Part shown: positions 33,520 to 43,550 of the stretch, in pieces
Layout of the letters: every line of letters begins with the position of its first letter
How positions within the stretch are numbered: the first letter of the stretch is position 1
NCBI GenBank assembly: GCA_029907105.1
Contig: JARYMM010000028.1
Coordinates: forward strand, 1-44,240
Length of the DNA stretch: 44,240 nucleotides
Origin: Anaerolineae bacterium
Lineage (GTDB): Bacteria; Chloroflexota; Anaerolineae; UBA3071
Reading direction: 5' to 3'
Program-made: the position numbers and the translations under genes
The notes under the pieces: model-generated
Databases searched by the model: none
Told to the model about the DNA's origin: nothing
The model's input: the letters and a program-made list of their open reading frames with translations, nothing else

Positions 33520-33560
33520 GGAAACAAATGTGACCGTTACACATCAAGGGGAACAGGTTG
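33496..33560. repeat. direct repeat between divergent promoters
   Basis: ACATCAAAGGGAACAAGTAG (33496-33515) and ACATCAAGGGGAACAGGTTG (33541-33560) match at 17 of 20 positions, 45 bp apart. AACAAGTAGACA also recurs near 33581. The first copy overlaps the dinG promoter spacer, so a regulator-binding site is possible. Confidence 0.55.
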
Positions 33561-33605
33561 TCCCCAGTGTGAAACGCTCTCAACAAGTAGACAGGCGATG
33601 TGTAC

Positions 33606-33635
33606 TTGTGTACTTGCCGCTTCTCGTGGTATACT
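33606..33635 (+). promoter_or_regulatory. probable promoter of the moxR operon
   Basis: TTGTGT (33606-33611), 18 bp, TATACT (33630-33635), 35 bases before the MoxR ATG. Confidence 0.5.
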
Positions 33636-33669
33636 GCGGCTGGAGACCGAAAGTCACAGGAGCAGTGAG

Positions 33670-34608
33670 ATGAGCATCAGAGACATGGCCGCAGCCGTGC
33701 TGGCCAACATTGGACGGGTGATCGTGGGCAAAGAGGAGGTGGCGGAACTGGCCCTGGTGGCTCTGCTCTGCGAGGGGCACGTGCTCATCGAGGACGTGCC
33801 GGGCATCGGCAAGACGACGCTGGCCAAGACCATCGCCCGCAGCCTGGGCTGCACCTTCTCTCGCCTCCAGTTCACGCCCGACCTGCTGCCTTCCGACGTC
33901 ACCGGCATCTCCTACTTCAACCAGAAGACGCAGGAGTTCGAGTTCCGCGCCGGGCCGGTGATGGCCCAGATCGTGCTGGCCGACGAGATCAACCGCGCCA
34001 CGCCCCGCACGCAGTCGGCGCTGCTGGAGGCCATGCAGGAGCGGCAGGTCACCGTGGACGGCGTAACCTATGCGCTGCCGCGGCCCTTCCTGGTCCTGGC
34101 CACACAGAACCCCATCGAGCTGGAGGGCACCTTCCCCCTGCCCGAAGCGCAGATTGACCGCTTCTTGATGCAGGTGCGGCTGGGTTATCCCAGTGAGGAA
34201 GACGAGAATGCCATCCTGCTGCGCTTCGAGCGGGAGGACCCGTTGGAGAAGCTGCAGCCGGTGGTGAGCGGTGAGGCGCTGTTGGAGATGCAGCAGGCGG
34301 TGAAGGGCGTGCGCGTCGAGGAGTCGGTGCGGCAGTACCTGGTGAAGGTGGTGCGGGCCACGCGGGAGCATCCGGCGGTGGACCTGGGGGTCAGCCCGCG
34401 TGGCACGCTGGCCCTGTACAAGACCTCACAGGCGTTGGCCGCCGTGCGCGGTCGCGACTTCGTCATCCCCGATGACGTCAAGCATCTCGCCCCGTGGGTG
34501 TTGACGCACCGCATCCACATCAACCCGCAGACGCGGCTGCGCGGCCGCACGCCGGAGGAAGTGGTGGCCGAGATCGTCAACGAAGTGCCCGTGCCGGTGG
34601 TGGACTGA
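33670..34608 (+). CDS. MoxR-family AAA+ ATPase
   Basis: 312 residues from ATG at 33670 with AGGAG nine bases upstream. The Walker A sequence is EDVPGIGKTTLAK, Walker B is VLADEINRATPRTQSALLEAM, sensor 1 is VLATQNPIE, and the MoxR lid has SPRGTLALYKTSQALA. MoxR proteins act as chaperone-like ATPases, usually together with a von Willebrand-type or DUF58 partner, during maturation of enzymes or the envelope. The next gene is DUF58, the standard neighbour. First gene of a plus-strand operon that ends with pyrG. Confidence 0.95.
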   Translation: MSIRDMAAAVLANIGRVIVGKEEVAELALVALLCEGHVLIEDVPGIGKTTLAKTIARSLGCTFSRLQFTPDLLPSDVTGISYFNQKTQEFEFRAGPVMAQIVLADEINRATPRTQSALLEAMQERQVTVDGVTYALPRPFLVLATQNPIELEGTFPLPEAQIDRFLMQVRLGYPSEEDENAILLRFEREDPLEKLQPVVSGEALLEMQQAVKGVRVEESVRQYLVKVVRATREHPAVDLGVSPRGTLALYKTSQALAAVRGRDFVIPDDVKHLAPWVLTHRIHINPQTRLRGRTPEEVVAEIVNEVPVPVVD

Positions 34609-34631
34609 GCATCAGATTGGGGCTGAGGGAT

Positions 34632-36107
34632 ATGGTGGAGAAGCGGGTCAGGCCGGCAGACACGAGGGAAGGGGCGGATGCCGCTCGCATGGCCGAGCGC
34701 AGCCGCCAGCGGCTAGCCTCTTTCTTCGGGAGCCGCCGCATCGTCATTGATGCCCAAAAACAGGAACAGTTCAGCGAGGCCTGGCTGTTGCTGGCGGCCA
34801 TCCTCACCCTCTTCGGCGTCGGCTTTCGCCGCCAGGGGTTGTTGCTCATCGCCCTCTCGCTGCTGACCATCGTCCTTGTCTCCTGGTTCTGGAACCGGCT
34901 GGCCCTGTGGGGGGTGAGCTATCGCCGCCACTTCAGCGAGCGCCGCGCTTTCTGCGGCGAGACGGTGGAGGTGGCGCTGGAGGTGGACAACCGCAAGTTC
35001 CTGCCGCTGAGCTGGCTGCGGGTGGAAGATACCTTCCCCACCGAGTTGCCGCTGGAGGGTGGCGAGGTGGTGGTCTCGGCCGGCAGCAACCTGGGCCGGC
35101 TGAGCACCTTTTTCTCGCTGAAGTGGTACGAACGGCTGCGCCGCCGCTACAAGCTGCACTGCACACAGCGCGGTTTCTACCCCTTCGGCCCGGTGACCCT
35201 GGAATCGGGCGATCTCTTCGGCCTCTTCCGCTGCCAGGACCGGCTGGAGAGGCAGGAGTGGCTCATCGTCTATCCCCGGGTCGTCCCCCTGGCCGAGCTG
35301 GGCCTGCCGGCCAAAAACCCCTTTGGCGAGATCAAGGCCCATAAGCGTATCTTCGAGGACCCCCACCGCACGGTGGGGGTGCGCGACTATCAGCCGCAGG
35401 ACGGCTTCCGCCGCATCCACTGGAAGGCCACGGCCCGCCAGCAGCGGCTGCAGGCCAGGGACTACGAGCCGGCCACCTCCATCAAGCTCATTGTCTTCCT
35501 CAATGTGGCCACGCTGGCCAAACACTGGATGGGCGTGATCCCCGAACTGCTGGAGAAGGCGGTGAGCGTGACCGCTTCCATTGCCAGCTACGGTATCAGC
35601 CAGCGCTGGCCGGTGGGGGTGATCGCCAACGGCGCGCTGCCCCGTTCCGACCAGCCGATCAAGGTGCTGCCCGGCCGCAGCCCGGCGCAGCTCGTGCACA
35701 TCCTGGAAGCGCTGGCCGCGGTCACCCCCTTCGCCACAGCCTCCATCGAGGAACTCCTGACCGCCGAAAGCCCGCGCCTGGACTGGGGGGCGACGCTGGT
35801 GGTGGTCACGGCGGTGGTCAGCGAGGAGCTGGAGGCCACGCTGCTGCGCTTGAGGGAGGTGGGGCGACGGCTGGTGCTCATCTCCCTGGGTCTGGAGCCG
35901 CCGGACGAACAGCGGCTGCCCGGCATCACCGTCTATCACCTGCCGCCGGAGGCGGCGGAGTTGGAGGTGCTGCCTGCCCTGACCTTCCGCCCGCCCACGC
36001 CGGTCGAACTCTGGCGTGCCCACGTGCAACCCCTGGCTACGGGGAGAACCCTCGGCCCCCTCACGGATCACGCATCACAGATCACGCATTACAATGATCG
36101 CCCATAG
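34632..36107 (+). CDS. DUF58 protein
   Basis: About 491 residues from ATG at 34632 (GAGGGA close upstream); an ATG at 34689 is an alternative. Two adjacent hydrophobic helices (WLLLAAILTLFGVGF, LLLIALSLLTIVLVSWFW) are followed by a beta-rich domain and the DUF58 core: RGFYPFGPVTLESGDLFGLF, IFEDPHRTVGVRDYQPQD and FRRIHWKATARQQRLQARDY. DUF58 proteins are the membrane-anchored, VWA-like partners of MoxR. The C-terminus LTDHASQITHYNDRP is encoded by the heptamer array at 36060-36101 and is not family-like. It overlaps the next gene by 14 bp. Confidence 0.9.
   Translation: MVEKRVRPADTREGADAARMAERSRQRLASFFGSRRIVIDAQKQEQFSEAWLLLAAILTLFGVGFRRQGLLLIALSLLTIVLVSWFWNRLALWGVSYRRHFSERRAFCGETVEVALEVDNRKFLPLSWLRVEDTFPTELPLEGGEVVVSAGSNLGRLSTFFSLKWYERLRRRYKLHCTQRGFYPFGPVTLESGDLFGLFRCQDRLERQEWLIVYPRVVPLAELGLPAKNPFGEIKAHKRIFEDPHRTVGVRDYQPQDGFRRIHWKATARQQRLQARDYEPATSIKLIVFLNVATLAKHWMGVIPELLEKAVSVTASIASYGISQRWPVGVIANGALPRSDQPIKVLPGRSPAQLVHILEALAAVTPFATASIEELLTAESPRLDWGATLVVVTAVVSEELEATLLRLREVGRRLVLISLGLEPPDEQRLPGITVYHLPPEAAELEVLPALTFRPPTPVELWRAHVQPLATGRTLGPLTDHASQITHYNDRP
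36060..36101. repeat. ATCACGC heptamers at the DUF58/DUF4129 junction
   Basis: CTCACGG, ATCACGC, ATCACAG, ATCACGC, ATTACAA, TGATCGC in 7-nt register. It encodes the last residues of the DUF58 protein and includes the ATG of the next gene (36094). It is the inverted counterpart of the array at 13550-13605. Confidence 0.92.
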
Positions 36108-37557
36108 CTCGCGCAATAGCCCCATCCTTTTGAACTGGCAACTGGAGACCCTCCTGCTCGCCCTGGCGGGCATGGAGATTTGCTGGTTTACGCCGCTGTT
36201 CCTGGCCATCACCCGCAGCGCCTGGGCCTATCCCCCTTACCTGGTGGCCCTGCTGCTCTGGCTGCTGGTGTGGGGCATGATGCGGCTGGCCCGCTTCCTG
36301 GCCGAGCGGCAGATGGATTTTCCCGTCTACGAACTCATCGTCATGGGGGTGGTCCTCTTCAGCTCGCTGTTGGTCATCCGGCTCTACGTCTACGGGGGCC
36401 TGGGATGGCGCGACTGGTCATGGCTGGCAGCTATGGGCCGTTCGTTCCTCAACATCATCCAGGGCGTCCAGGACGAGGTGATCGTGCTGGGCACAATGCT
36501 CTTCCTCTGGTGGCGGGCCATCAGCCTCAGCCAGCAGGAGCACACCTTCCAGAGTGTGGCTTACGAGTTCCGCCGCAATGTGCTATTGCTCATCATCTCT
36601 ACGTTGCTTCTGTCCTACCTGGCACAGGTGGAGATCAATGTCTTCATCGCCCCCTTTTTCTTCTTCTGTCTGTTGGCCGTGGCCCTGACGCGGGTGAAGG
36701 ATAAGAGCCGCGTTTCCGGCGGCATCGAGCGGCCTTTTGGCCCCCACTGGCTGCTGGTGCTGAGCGGTGTCGGCCTGTGGGTGTTGGGTCTGGTCTGGGC
36801 CCTGAGCCGCGTGTACTCCGTGGAGGGCTGGCGCAGGCTGCTGGGCTGGATGGACCCCCTCTTTGTCTGGATAGGCCAGGTGCTTGGCTGGCTGGTGGTG
36901 AAATTCCTGCAACTCCTGGGCCCGCTCCTGGAGTGGTTCGTCCGTTTGCTGCAGCGATGGATGAGCTCTCAGAGTGGGGAGCAGCCAGCCCTCAGACCCC
37001 TGGATGGACTTGTGCAGCGGATGCAGGAGGGCGCAACATACGGTGGCCCGCCGGCCTGGCTGGTGTTCCTGCTGCGCTATATCTGTCCCGGCCTGGTCGT
37101 TGTGCTGGCCTTGCTGCTCATCCTCATCTGGCTGGAGCGGCGGCGGCGCTTTCGGCGGCGGGTGATCGAGGACGAGCGCGAGGCTCTGTGGGCCGAGGCA
37201 GGGACAGAACTGCAGCCGGCGGGGTTGCTGCAACGAGCGTGGGAACGGCTCAGGGAGCTGGTGGGGCAGGTGGGGCGGTTCGGCCTGGGGCGGCGGCTCT
37301 ATGCGGCCATCTCCGTGCGCTATATCTACGCCAACGTCATCCGCCTGGCCGGGCAGCGCGGCTTCCCCCGGCCGCCGGCGCGCACGCCCAACGAGTTCCT
37401 GCCCACCCTGATGCGGGCCTTTCCGGGACACGAAGCCGACCTGGCCCGCCTGACCGAGGCCTACGTCAGAGTGCACTACGGCGAACTGCCTACCGAGTGG
37501 ACGGAGCTGGAGGAATTGCGCGCCGGCTGGGAGCGGCTGCGGCAGGGGAGGGGTTAA
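36094..37557 (+). CDS. polytopic membrane protein with C-terminal DUF4129
   Basis: 487 residues from ATG at 36094. About six or seven transmembrane helices lie in the first 260 residues, another at about 335-360 (YICPGLVVVLALLLILIWLE), then a cytoplasmic DUF4129 domain ending EFLPTLMRAFPGHEADLARL, TEAYVRVHYGELP. In related operons this DUF4129 tail belongs to a TgpA-type transglutaminase; here no transglutaminase Cys-His-Asp domain is visible. It would work with MoxR and DUF58 at the membrane, role unknown. The start codon lies in a heptamer array without a clear ribosome-binding site, so translational coupling from DUF58 is likely. Confidence 0.85.
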   Translation: MIAHSSRNSPILLNWQLETLLLALAGMEICWFTPLFLAITRSAWAYPPYLVALLLWLLVWGMMRLARFLAERQMDFPVYELIVMGVVLFSSLLVIRLYVYGGLGWRDWSWLAAMGRSFLNIIQGVQDEVIVLGTMLFLWWRAISLSQQEHTFQSVAYEFRRNVLLLIISTLLLSYLAQVEINVFIAPFFFFCLLAVALTRVKDKSRVSGGIERPFGPHWLLVLSGVGLWVLGLVWALSRVYSVEGWRRLLGWMDPLFVWIGQVLGWLVVKFLQLLGPLLEWFVRLLQRWMSSQSGEQPALRPLDGLVQRMQEGATYGGPPAWLVFLLRYICPGLVVVLALLLILIWLERRRRFRRRVIEDEREALWAEAGTELQPAGLLQRAWERLRELVGQVGRFGLGRRLYAAISVRYIYANVIRLAGQRGFPRPPARTPNEFLPTLMRAFPGHEADLARLTEAYVRVHYGELPTEWTELEELRAGWERLRQGRG

Positions 37558-37565
37558 GGGTGTAA

Positions 37566-39240
<1,675 letters not shown>

Positions 39241-39258
39241 GCAGGGATCGCCATTTTG

Positions 39259-39267
39259 TGCTATAAT
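39259..39267 (+). promoter_or_regulatory. extended -10 promoter of yebC-ruvCA
   Basis: TGCTATAAT (39259-39267), a perfect extended -10 box, with no clear -35. It lies about 60 bases upstream of the yebC start. Confidence 0.6.
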
Positions 39268-39326
39268 ATGCCCAACCATGTGCAGCCGCCTGTGCGGCGT
39301 GGAGTTTTGTGACGGAGGGAAGTCAG

Positions 39327-40085
39327 ATGTCCGGACACTCGAAATGGTCTACCATCAAGCGCAAGAAGGGGGCTGCCGATGCCCGGCGGGGCATGCTCTT
39401 CACCAAGCTGACCCGCGAGATCCAGATCGCCGCCCGGGAGGGGCCAGACCCCGAGGCGAATTTCAAACTTCGCCTGGCGGTGGACAAGGCGCGCGCCATG
39501 AACATGCCCAAGGAAAACATCGAGCGAGCCATCCGGCGCGGAGCAGGGTTGGAGAAGGGCGAAGCCCTGGAGGAGGTTATGTACGAAGGCTATGGCCCGC
39601 ACGGCGTGGCCTTGCTGGTGCAGGTGGTCACCGATAACCGTAACCGGACGGTGTCCGAAGTGCGTCGGCTGTTCAATCGCAGCGGGGGCAGCCTGGGCGA
39701 GCAGGGTTGCGTGGCCTGGCAATTCCAACCCAAAGGCTATATCACCATCACTCCCAATGATTTCGATCCCCTCCAGTTGTTCGAGTGGGCGGTTGAGGCC
39801 GGGGCCGAGGATGTGGTGATCAGCGATGACCTGGTGGAGATTTACACAGCCCTCGAGGATTTCAAGACCGTGCGCGACGCTCTATTGCAACGGGGGGTGG
39901 AGCCAGAGACGGCCCAGGTCTATTGGAGCCCCTCCAATACCATCTCCCTGGAACCCAAGCAAGCCTTCCAGACCATGTCTCTGATCAACAACCTGGAAGA
40001 GCTGGATGACGTGGCTCAGGTGTATTCCAATCTCGACATAACCGATGACCTCATCGCCGAGTTCGAGAACATGGCTCAGGGCTGA
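39327..40085 (+). CDS. YebC/PmpR-family transcriptional regulator
   Basis: 252 residues, typical. It starts SGHSKWSTIKRKKGAADARRG, the conserved opening of the family, with KLTREIQIAAREGPDP, ARAMNMPKENIERAIRRGAG and VMYEGYGPHGVALLVQVVTDN later. YebC-type proteins bind DNA as regulators; recent work also connects the family to ribosome rescue at proline stretches. The adjacent ruvC and ruvA are its usual neighbours. ATG at 39327 has GGAGGGAAG upstream; an earlier in-frame start at 39309 is unlikely. Confidence 0.95.
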   Translation: MSGHSKWSTIKRKKGAADARRGMLFTKLTREIQIAAREGPDPEANFKLRLAVDKARAMNMPKENIERAIRRGAGLEKGEALEEVMYEGYGPHGVALLVQVVTDNRNRTVSEVRRLFNRSGGSLGEQGCVAWQFQPKGYITITPNDFDPLQLFEWAVEAGAEDVVISDDLVEIYTALEDFKTVRDALLQRGVEPETAQVYWSPSNTISLEPKQAFQTMSLINNLEELDDVAQVYSNLDITDDLIAEFENMAQG

Positions 40086-40086
40086 G

Positions 40087-40145
40087 AGAAGGAGCTGGGG
40101 AGACAAGGACAGGAGGAGCGGGGAGACAGGGAGAGGTTCTCCTTG
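40087..40145. repeat. purine-rich short-period repeat after yebC
   Basis: GGGGAGACA and AGGACAGG-like units with rough 7-nt register, opposed by TTCTCCTTGTCC near 40137-40148. It looks like a degenerate member of the opposed-arm arrays; it fills the yebC-ruvC gap. Confidence 0.5.
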
Positions 40146-40197
40146 TCCAGGAGTCGGCGTGGGTGCTTTCTTTGCACGGACATCAAGCAGTGTAGGC

Positions 40198-40698
40198 ATG
40201 CTGGTATTGGGGGTAGACCCTGGCACGGCTATCACCGGCTACGGGCTGGTGCGGGAGGATGACGGTGAGCTGACACTGGCCGCCTGCGGGGTCATCACCA
40301 CCTCTGCTGACCTGCCTCTGGCCGAGCGGCTGGCGATCATCTACCGGCGGCTGTCGGAACTGATCGCCGAGCACCGGCCACAGGCGGTGGCCGTGGAGCA
40401 GCTTTTCTTCAGCCGCAACGTGCGCACGGCGCTGGCCGTGGGGCAGGCGCGGGGGGTGGCCTTGCTGGCCGCGGCCCATGCTGGCCTGCCCGTGGCCGAG
40501 TACACGCCATTGCAGGTGAAGCAGGCTGTGGTCGGCTATGGCCAGGCGGACAAAGCGCAGGTGCAGGAGATGGTGCGGGTGGTGCTGCGGCTGGATGCGG
40601 TGCCACAGCCGGACGATGCCGCCGATGCTGTGGCTGTGGCCGTGTGCCATCTGCATTCCGCCCGGTGGTTCGATGTGCTTGCCGCTCGGGGAGGGTGA
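40198..40698 (+). CDS. ruvC: crossover junction endodeoxyribonuclease RuvC
   Basis: 166 residues, normal length. The enzyme cuts Holliday junctions symmetrically. The RNase H-like fold carries its acidic residues in LGVDPGTAITGYG, VAVEQLFFSRN and PQPDDAADAVAVAVCH. ATG at 40198; an upstream reading to 40045 overlaps yebC and is not supported. Six bases separate it from ruvA, so the two are co-translated. No ruvB is seen downstream. Confidence 0.95.
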   Translation: MLVLGVDPGTAITGYGLVREDDGELTLAACGVITTSADLPLAERLAIIYRRLSELIAEHRPQAVAVEQLFFSRNVRTALAVGQARGVALLAAAHAGLPVAEYTPLQVKQAVVGYGQADKAQVQEMVRVVLRLDAVPQPDDAADAVAVAVCHLHSARWFDVLAARGG

Positions 40699-40704
40699 GG
40701 AGCG

Positions 40705-41283
40705 ATGATCGCCAGGTTGCAGGGGCGAGTGGCCGCCCGAGACAGAAATGCGCTCATCGTGGAGGTCAACGGCCTGGGATTGCGGGTGTTGGTGCCGGCG
40801 CCGGTGTTGGCCGCCACCCAGGTGGGCGAGCCGGTGGCGCTCTTCACTCACCTTCATGTGCGTGAGAATGAGCTGGCCCTTTACGGCCTGGGCAGCGAGG
40901 AGGAACTGGCACTGTTCGAGCAGTTCCTCTCGGTGTCGGGCGTGGGGCCTAAGGTGGCCTTGGCCTTGCTTTCGGCCATGTCCCCCGACGCGCTGCGCCG
41001 GGCCATCGGCCAGGGGCAGCCGGAGTTGCTGGCCCGCGTGCCGGGCGTCGGCAAGAAGACAGCGGAGAAGATCGTCTTCCACCTCAAGGACAAGGTGCCG
41101 GCGGAGGCGGTGCCGGAGGGGCTGGCGGCGCTGACCGAAGCAGACACGCAGGTGATCGAGGCGCTGACCAGCCTGGGCTATAGCATCGTGGAGGCGCAGC
41201 GGGCTGTGCAGAGCGTGCCACCGGAGGTCACAGAAGTCGAGGAGCGTCTGCGGCTGGCGCTGGCCTACTTCGCCAGGCCGTGA
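40705..41283 (+). CDS. ruvA: Holliday junction branch migration protein RuvA
   Basis: 192 residues, normal length. RuvA tetramers hold the Holliday junction and load RuvB. Domain I starts MIARLQGRVAARDRNALIVE; the two helix-hairpin-helix motifs are in LSVSGVGPKVALALLSAM and RVPGVGKKTAEKIVFHLKDK; domain III, the RuvB-binding part, is ALTSLGYSIVEAQRAVQSV. ATG at 40705 with GAGGAGCG upstream. Next to ruvC; ruvB must be elsewhere. Confidence 0.97.
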   Translation: MIARLQGRVAARDRNALIVEVNGLGLRVLVPAPVLAATQVGEPVALFTHLHVRENELALYGLGSEEELALFEQFLSVSGVGPKVALALLSAMSPDALRRAIGQGQPELLARVPGVGKKTAEKIVFHLKDKVPAEAVPEGLAALTEADTQVIEALTSLGYSIVEAQRAVQSVPPEVTEVEERLRLALAYFARP

Positions 41284-41316
41284 GTCGGATAAGCTCTGCG
41301 CAAACACGAACGTGAT

Positions 41317-41345
41317 TTGACAAAACCCAGCCTCTGTGTTACCAT
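41317..41345 (+). promoter_or_regulatory. promoter of the SAM riboswitch-mtnA transcript
   Basis: TTGACA (41317-41322), 17 bp, TACCAT (41340-41345). Transcription would start near 41352, some 20 bases before the riboswitch aptamer. Confidence 0.7.
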
Positions 41346-41373
41346 TGCGCCCACAATTAAATACCACTGGACA

Positions 41374-41578
41374 CTCTTATCCAGAGGGGGGGAGGGACCG
41401 GCCCTGTGAACCCCCGGCAACCTGGTTTAGTCAGGTAGTCTGATGGTCGAGTGGTCAGTTAGTCAGCCCCCTTTGCCTGCACGACTATAAGACGAAGCGA
41501 CTACATGACTAATCAAGGTGCCAACTCCGGCAGACGCGGTATAGCGGCGCAGGCCGTTCGTCGTCTGAAAGATGAGAG
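41374..41578 (+). promoter_or_regulatory. SAM-I (S-box) riboswitch with expanded P3 arm
   Basis: The aptamer core matches the SAM-I consensus. P1 is CTCTTATC (41374-41381) with GATGAGAG (41571-41578). GAGGGACCGGCCC leads into P2, CCGGCAACC (41414-41422) and GGTGCCAACTCCGGCAGA (41517-41534) form P3 and the core, and GAAAGATGAGAGG closes it. A typical aptamer is ~100-120 nt; this one is 205 nt because the P3 tip is extended by four GTC octamers (41433-41464) and four inverted octamers (41483-41514), which can pair. When SAM is bound, P1 forms and the terminator at 41597-41618 can fold; without SAM, AGAGGAG (41575-41581) pairs with CTCCTCT (41598-41604) as antiterminator. It should switch mtnA off at high SAM. 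Confidence 0.95.
41433..41514. repeat. opposed GTC octamer arms inside the riboswitch P3
   Basis: AGGTAGTC, TGATGGTC, GAGTGGTC, AGTTAGTC (41433-41464) and, inverted, GACTATAA, GACGAAGC, GACTACAT, GACTAATC (41483-41514). TAGTCAGGTAGTC can pair with GACTACATGACTA at 12 of 13 positions. The same octamer family is in the efp leader. Confidence 0.93.
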
Positions 41579-41596
41579 GAGGTCTCTTTACTATCT

Positions 41597-41618
41597 GCTC
41601 CTCTTGAGGAGCTTTTTT
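41597..41618 (+). terminator. riboswitch-controlled Rho-independent terminator
   Basis: GCTCCTC (41597-41603), TT, GAGGAGC (41606-41612), then six T. Mutually exclusive with the antiterminator pairing to the riboswitch P1 strand. Confidence 0.93.
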
Positions 41619-41661
41619 GTTGCCTGTGGGCAAGATCCATCGGGTCTCTGAGGAGGCACCT

Positions 41662-42726
<1,065 letters not shown>

Positions 42727-42727
42727 G

Positions 42728-42755
42728 GCAAGAAGCAAGGGGCAGGATGCGAGAA
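42728..42755. repeat. four GCAAGAA heptamers across a start codon
   Basis: GCAAGAA, GCAAGGG, GCAGGAT, GCGAGAA in 7-nt register. The ATG of the DNA methyltransferase (42747) is formed by the third and fourth unit; the GGGGCAGG just upstream would be its only ribosome-binding site. Same family as 12720 and 39164. Confidence 0.85.
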
Positions 42756-43550
42756 GTAACAAACAAGAGGTTGGATGTGATCTACTGCGCCGATGCCCGG
42801 CGGATGGTGGAGGTGGACGACGACAGCGTGCAACTGGTGGTCACCTCGCCGCCCTACAATGTGGGGAAGGCATATGTGGACCACAATGACAGCCTGCCGC
42901 TGGATGAGTATCTCGACTTCCTCGACGAGGTGTGGCGGGAGTGCTACCGCGTGCTGGAGCCGGGTGGACGCCTGGCTATCAACGTGGCCAATACCAACCG
43001 CCAGCCCTACCTGTCGCTGGTCTCCATGATTGATGAGCGGCTGCGCACGATGCCAGGTTGCCGCTGGCTGCATCGCGGGCACATCGTGTGGGACAAAGGC
43101 CCCTCCGTAGGCGTCAGTACCGCCTGGGGCAGCTTCGCCCGTGCCTCCAACCCTGTGCTGCGCGACGTGCACGAGTACGTCACCGTCTGGAGCAAGGAGC
43201 GCTTCGACCTGCCTTCCAGCCACGGCCGCCTGAGCGGCATCTCCAATCAAGATTTCGTGGACTGGACGCGCTCCATCTGGCAGTTCCCTACGGAAACAAA
43301 GGTGGATCATCCAGCACCATTTCCGGTGGAGCTGCCACGGCGGCTCATCCTGCTCTACACCAGCCCCGGCGATACGGTGCTCGATCCCTTCATGGGCAGC
43401 GGCAGCACGGCGCTGGCGGCGCGGCTCACCGGCCGACATTATATCGGCTACGAGATCTCGGCAGAGTATTGCCAACTGGCGCAGGCAAGGTTGGAGGAGT
43501 TGGAAGGGGGCGAGGGAGCTGAGGGGGCTGAAGGGGAAGAAGGGAAATGA
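42747..43550 (+). CDS. beta-class DNA methyltransferase (N4-cytosine or N6-adenine)
   Basis: 267 residues. The catalytic motif IV comes first (LVVTSPPYNVGKAY) and the SAM-binding motif I last (DTVLDPFMGSGSTALAA, then RLTGRHYIGYEIS), the order of beta-class enzymes. TSPPY is more frequent in N4-cytosine methylases, but this group includes N6-adenine enzymes too. No restriction endonuclease or specificity gene is next to it, so it is an orphan that may regulate or mark DNA, or the solitary remnant of a system. The last residues (LEELEGGEGAEGAEGEEGK) are encoded by a purine-rich repeat. The start lies inside a heptamer array. Confidence 0.93.
   Translation: MREVTNKRLDVIYCADARRMVEVDDDSVQLVVTSPPYNVGKAYVDHNDSLPLDEYLDFLDEVWRECYRVLEPGGRLAINVANTNRQPYLSLVSMIDERLRTMPGCRWLHRGHIVWDKGPSVGVSTAWGSFARASNPVLRDVHEYVTVWSKERFDLPSSHGRLSGISNQDFVDWTRSIWQFPTETKVDHPAPFPVELPRRLILLYTSPGDTVLDPFMGSGSTALAARLTGRHYIGYEISAEYCQLAQARLEELEGGEGAEGAEGEEGK

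Noticed and set aside
33541..33560. LexA box upstream of dinG (GAAC-N4-like site)
   Set aside because: The second half-site does not match GTTC; the direct repeat is a better description.
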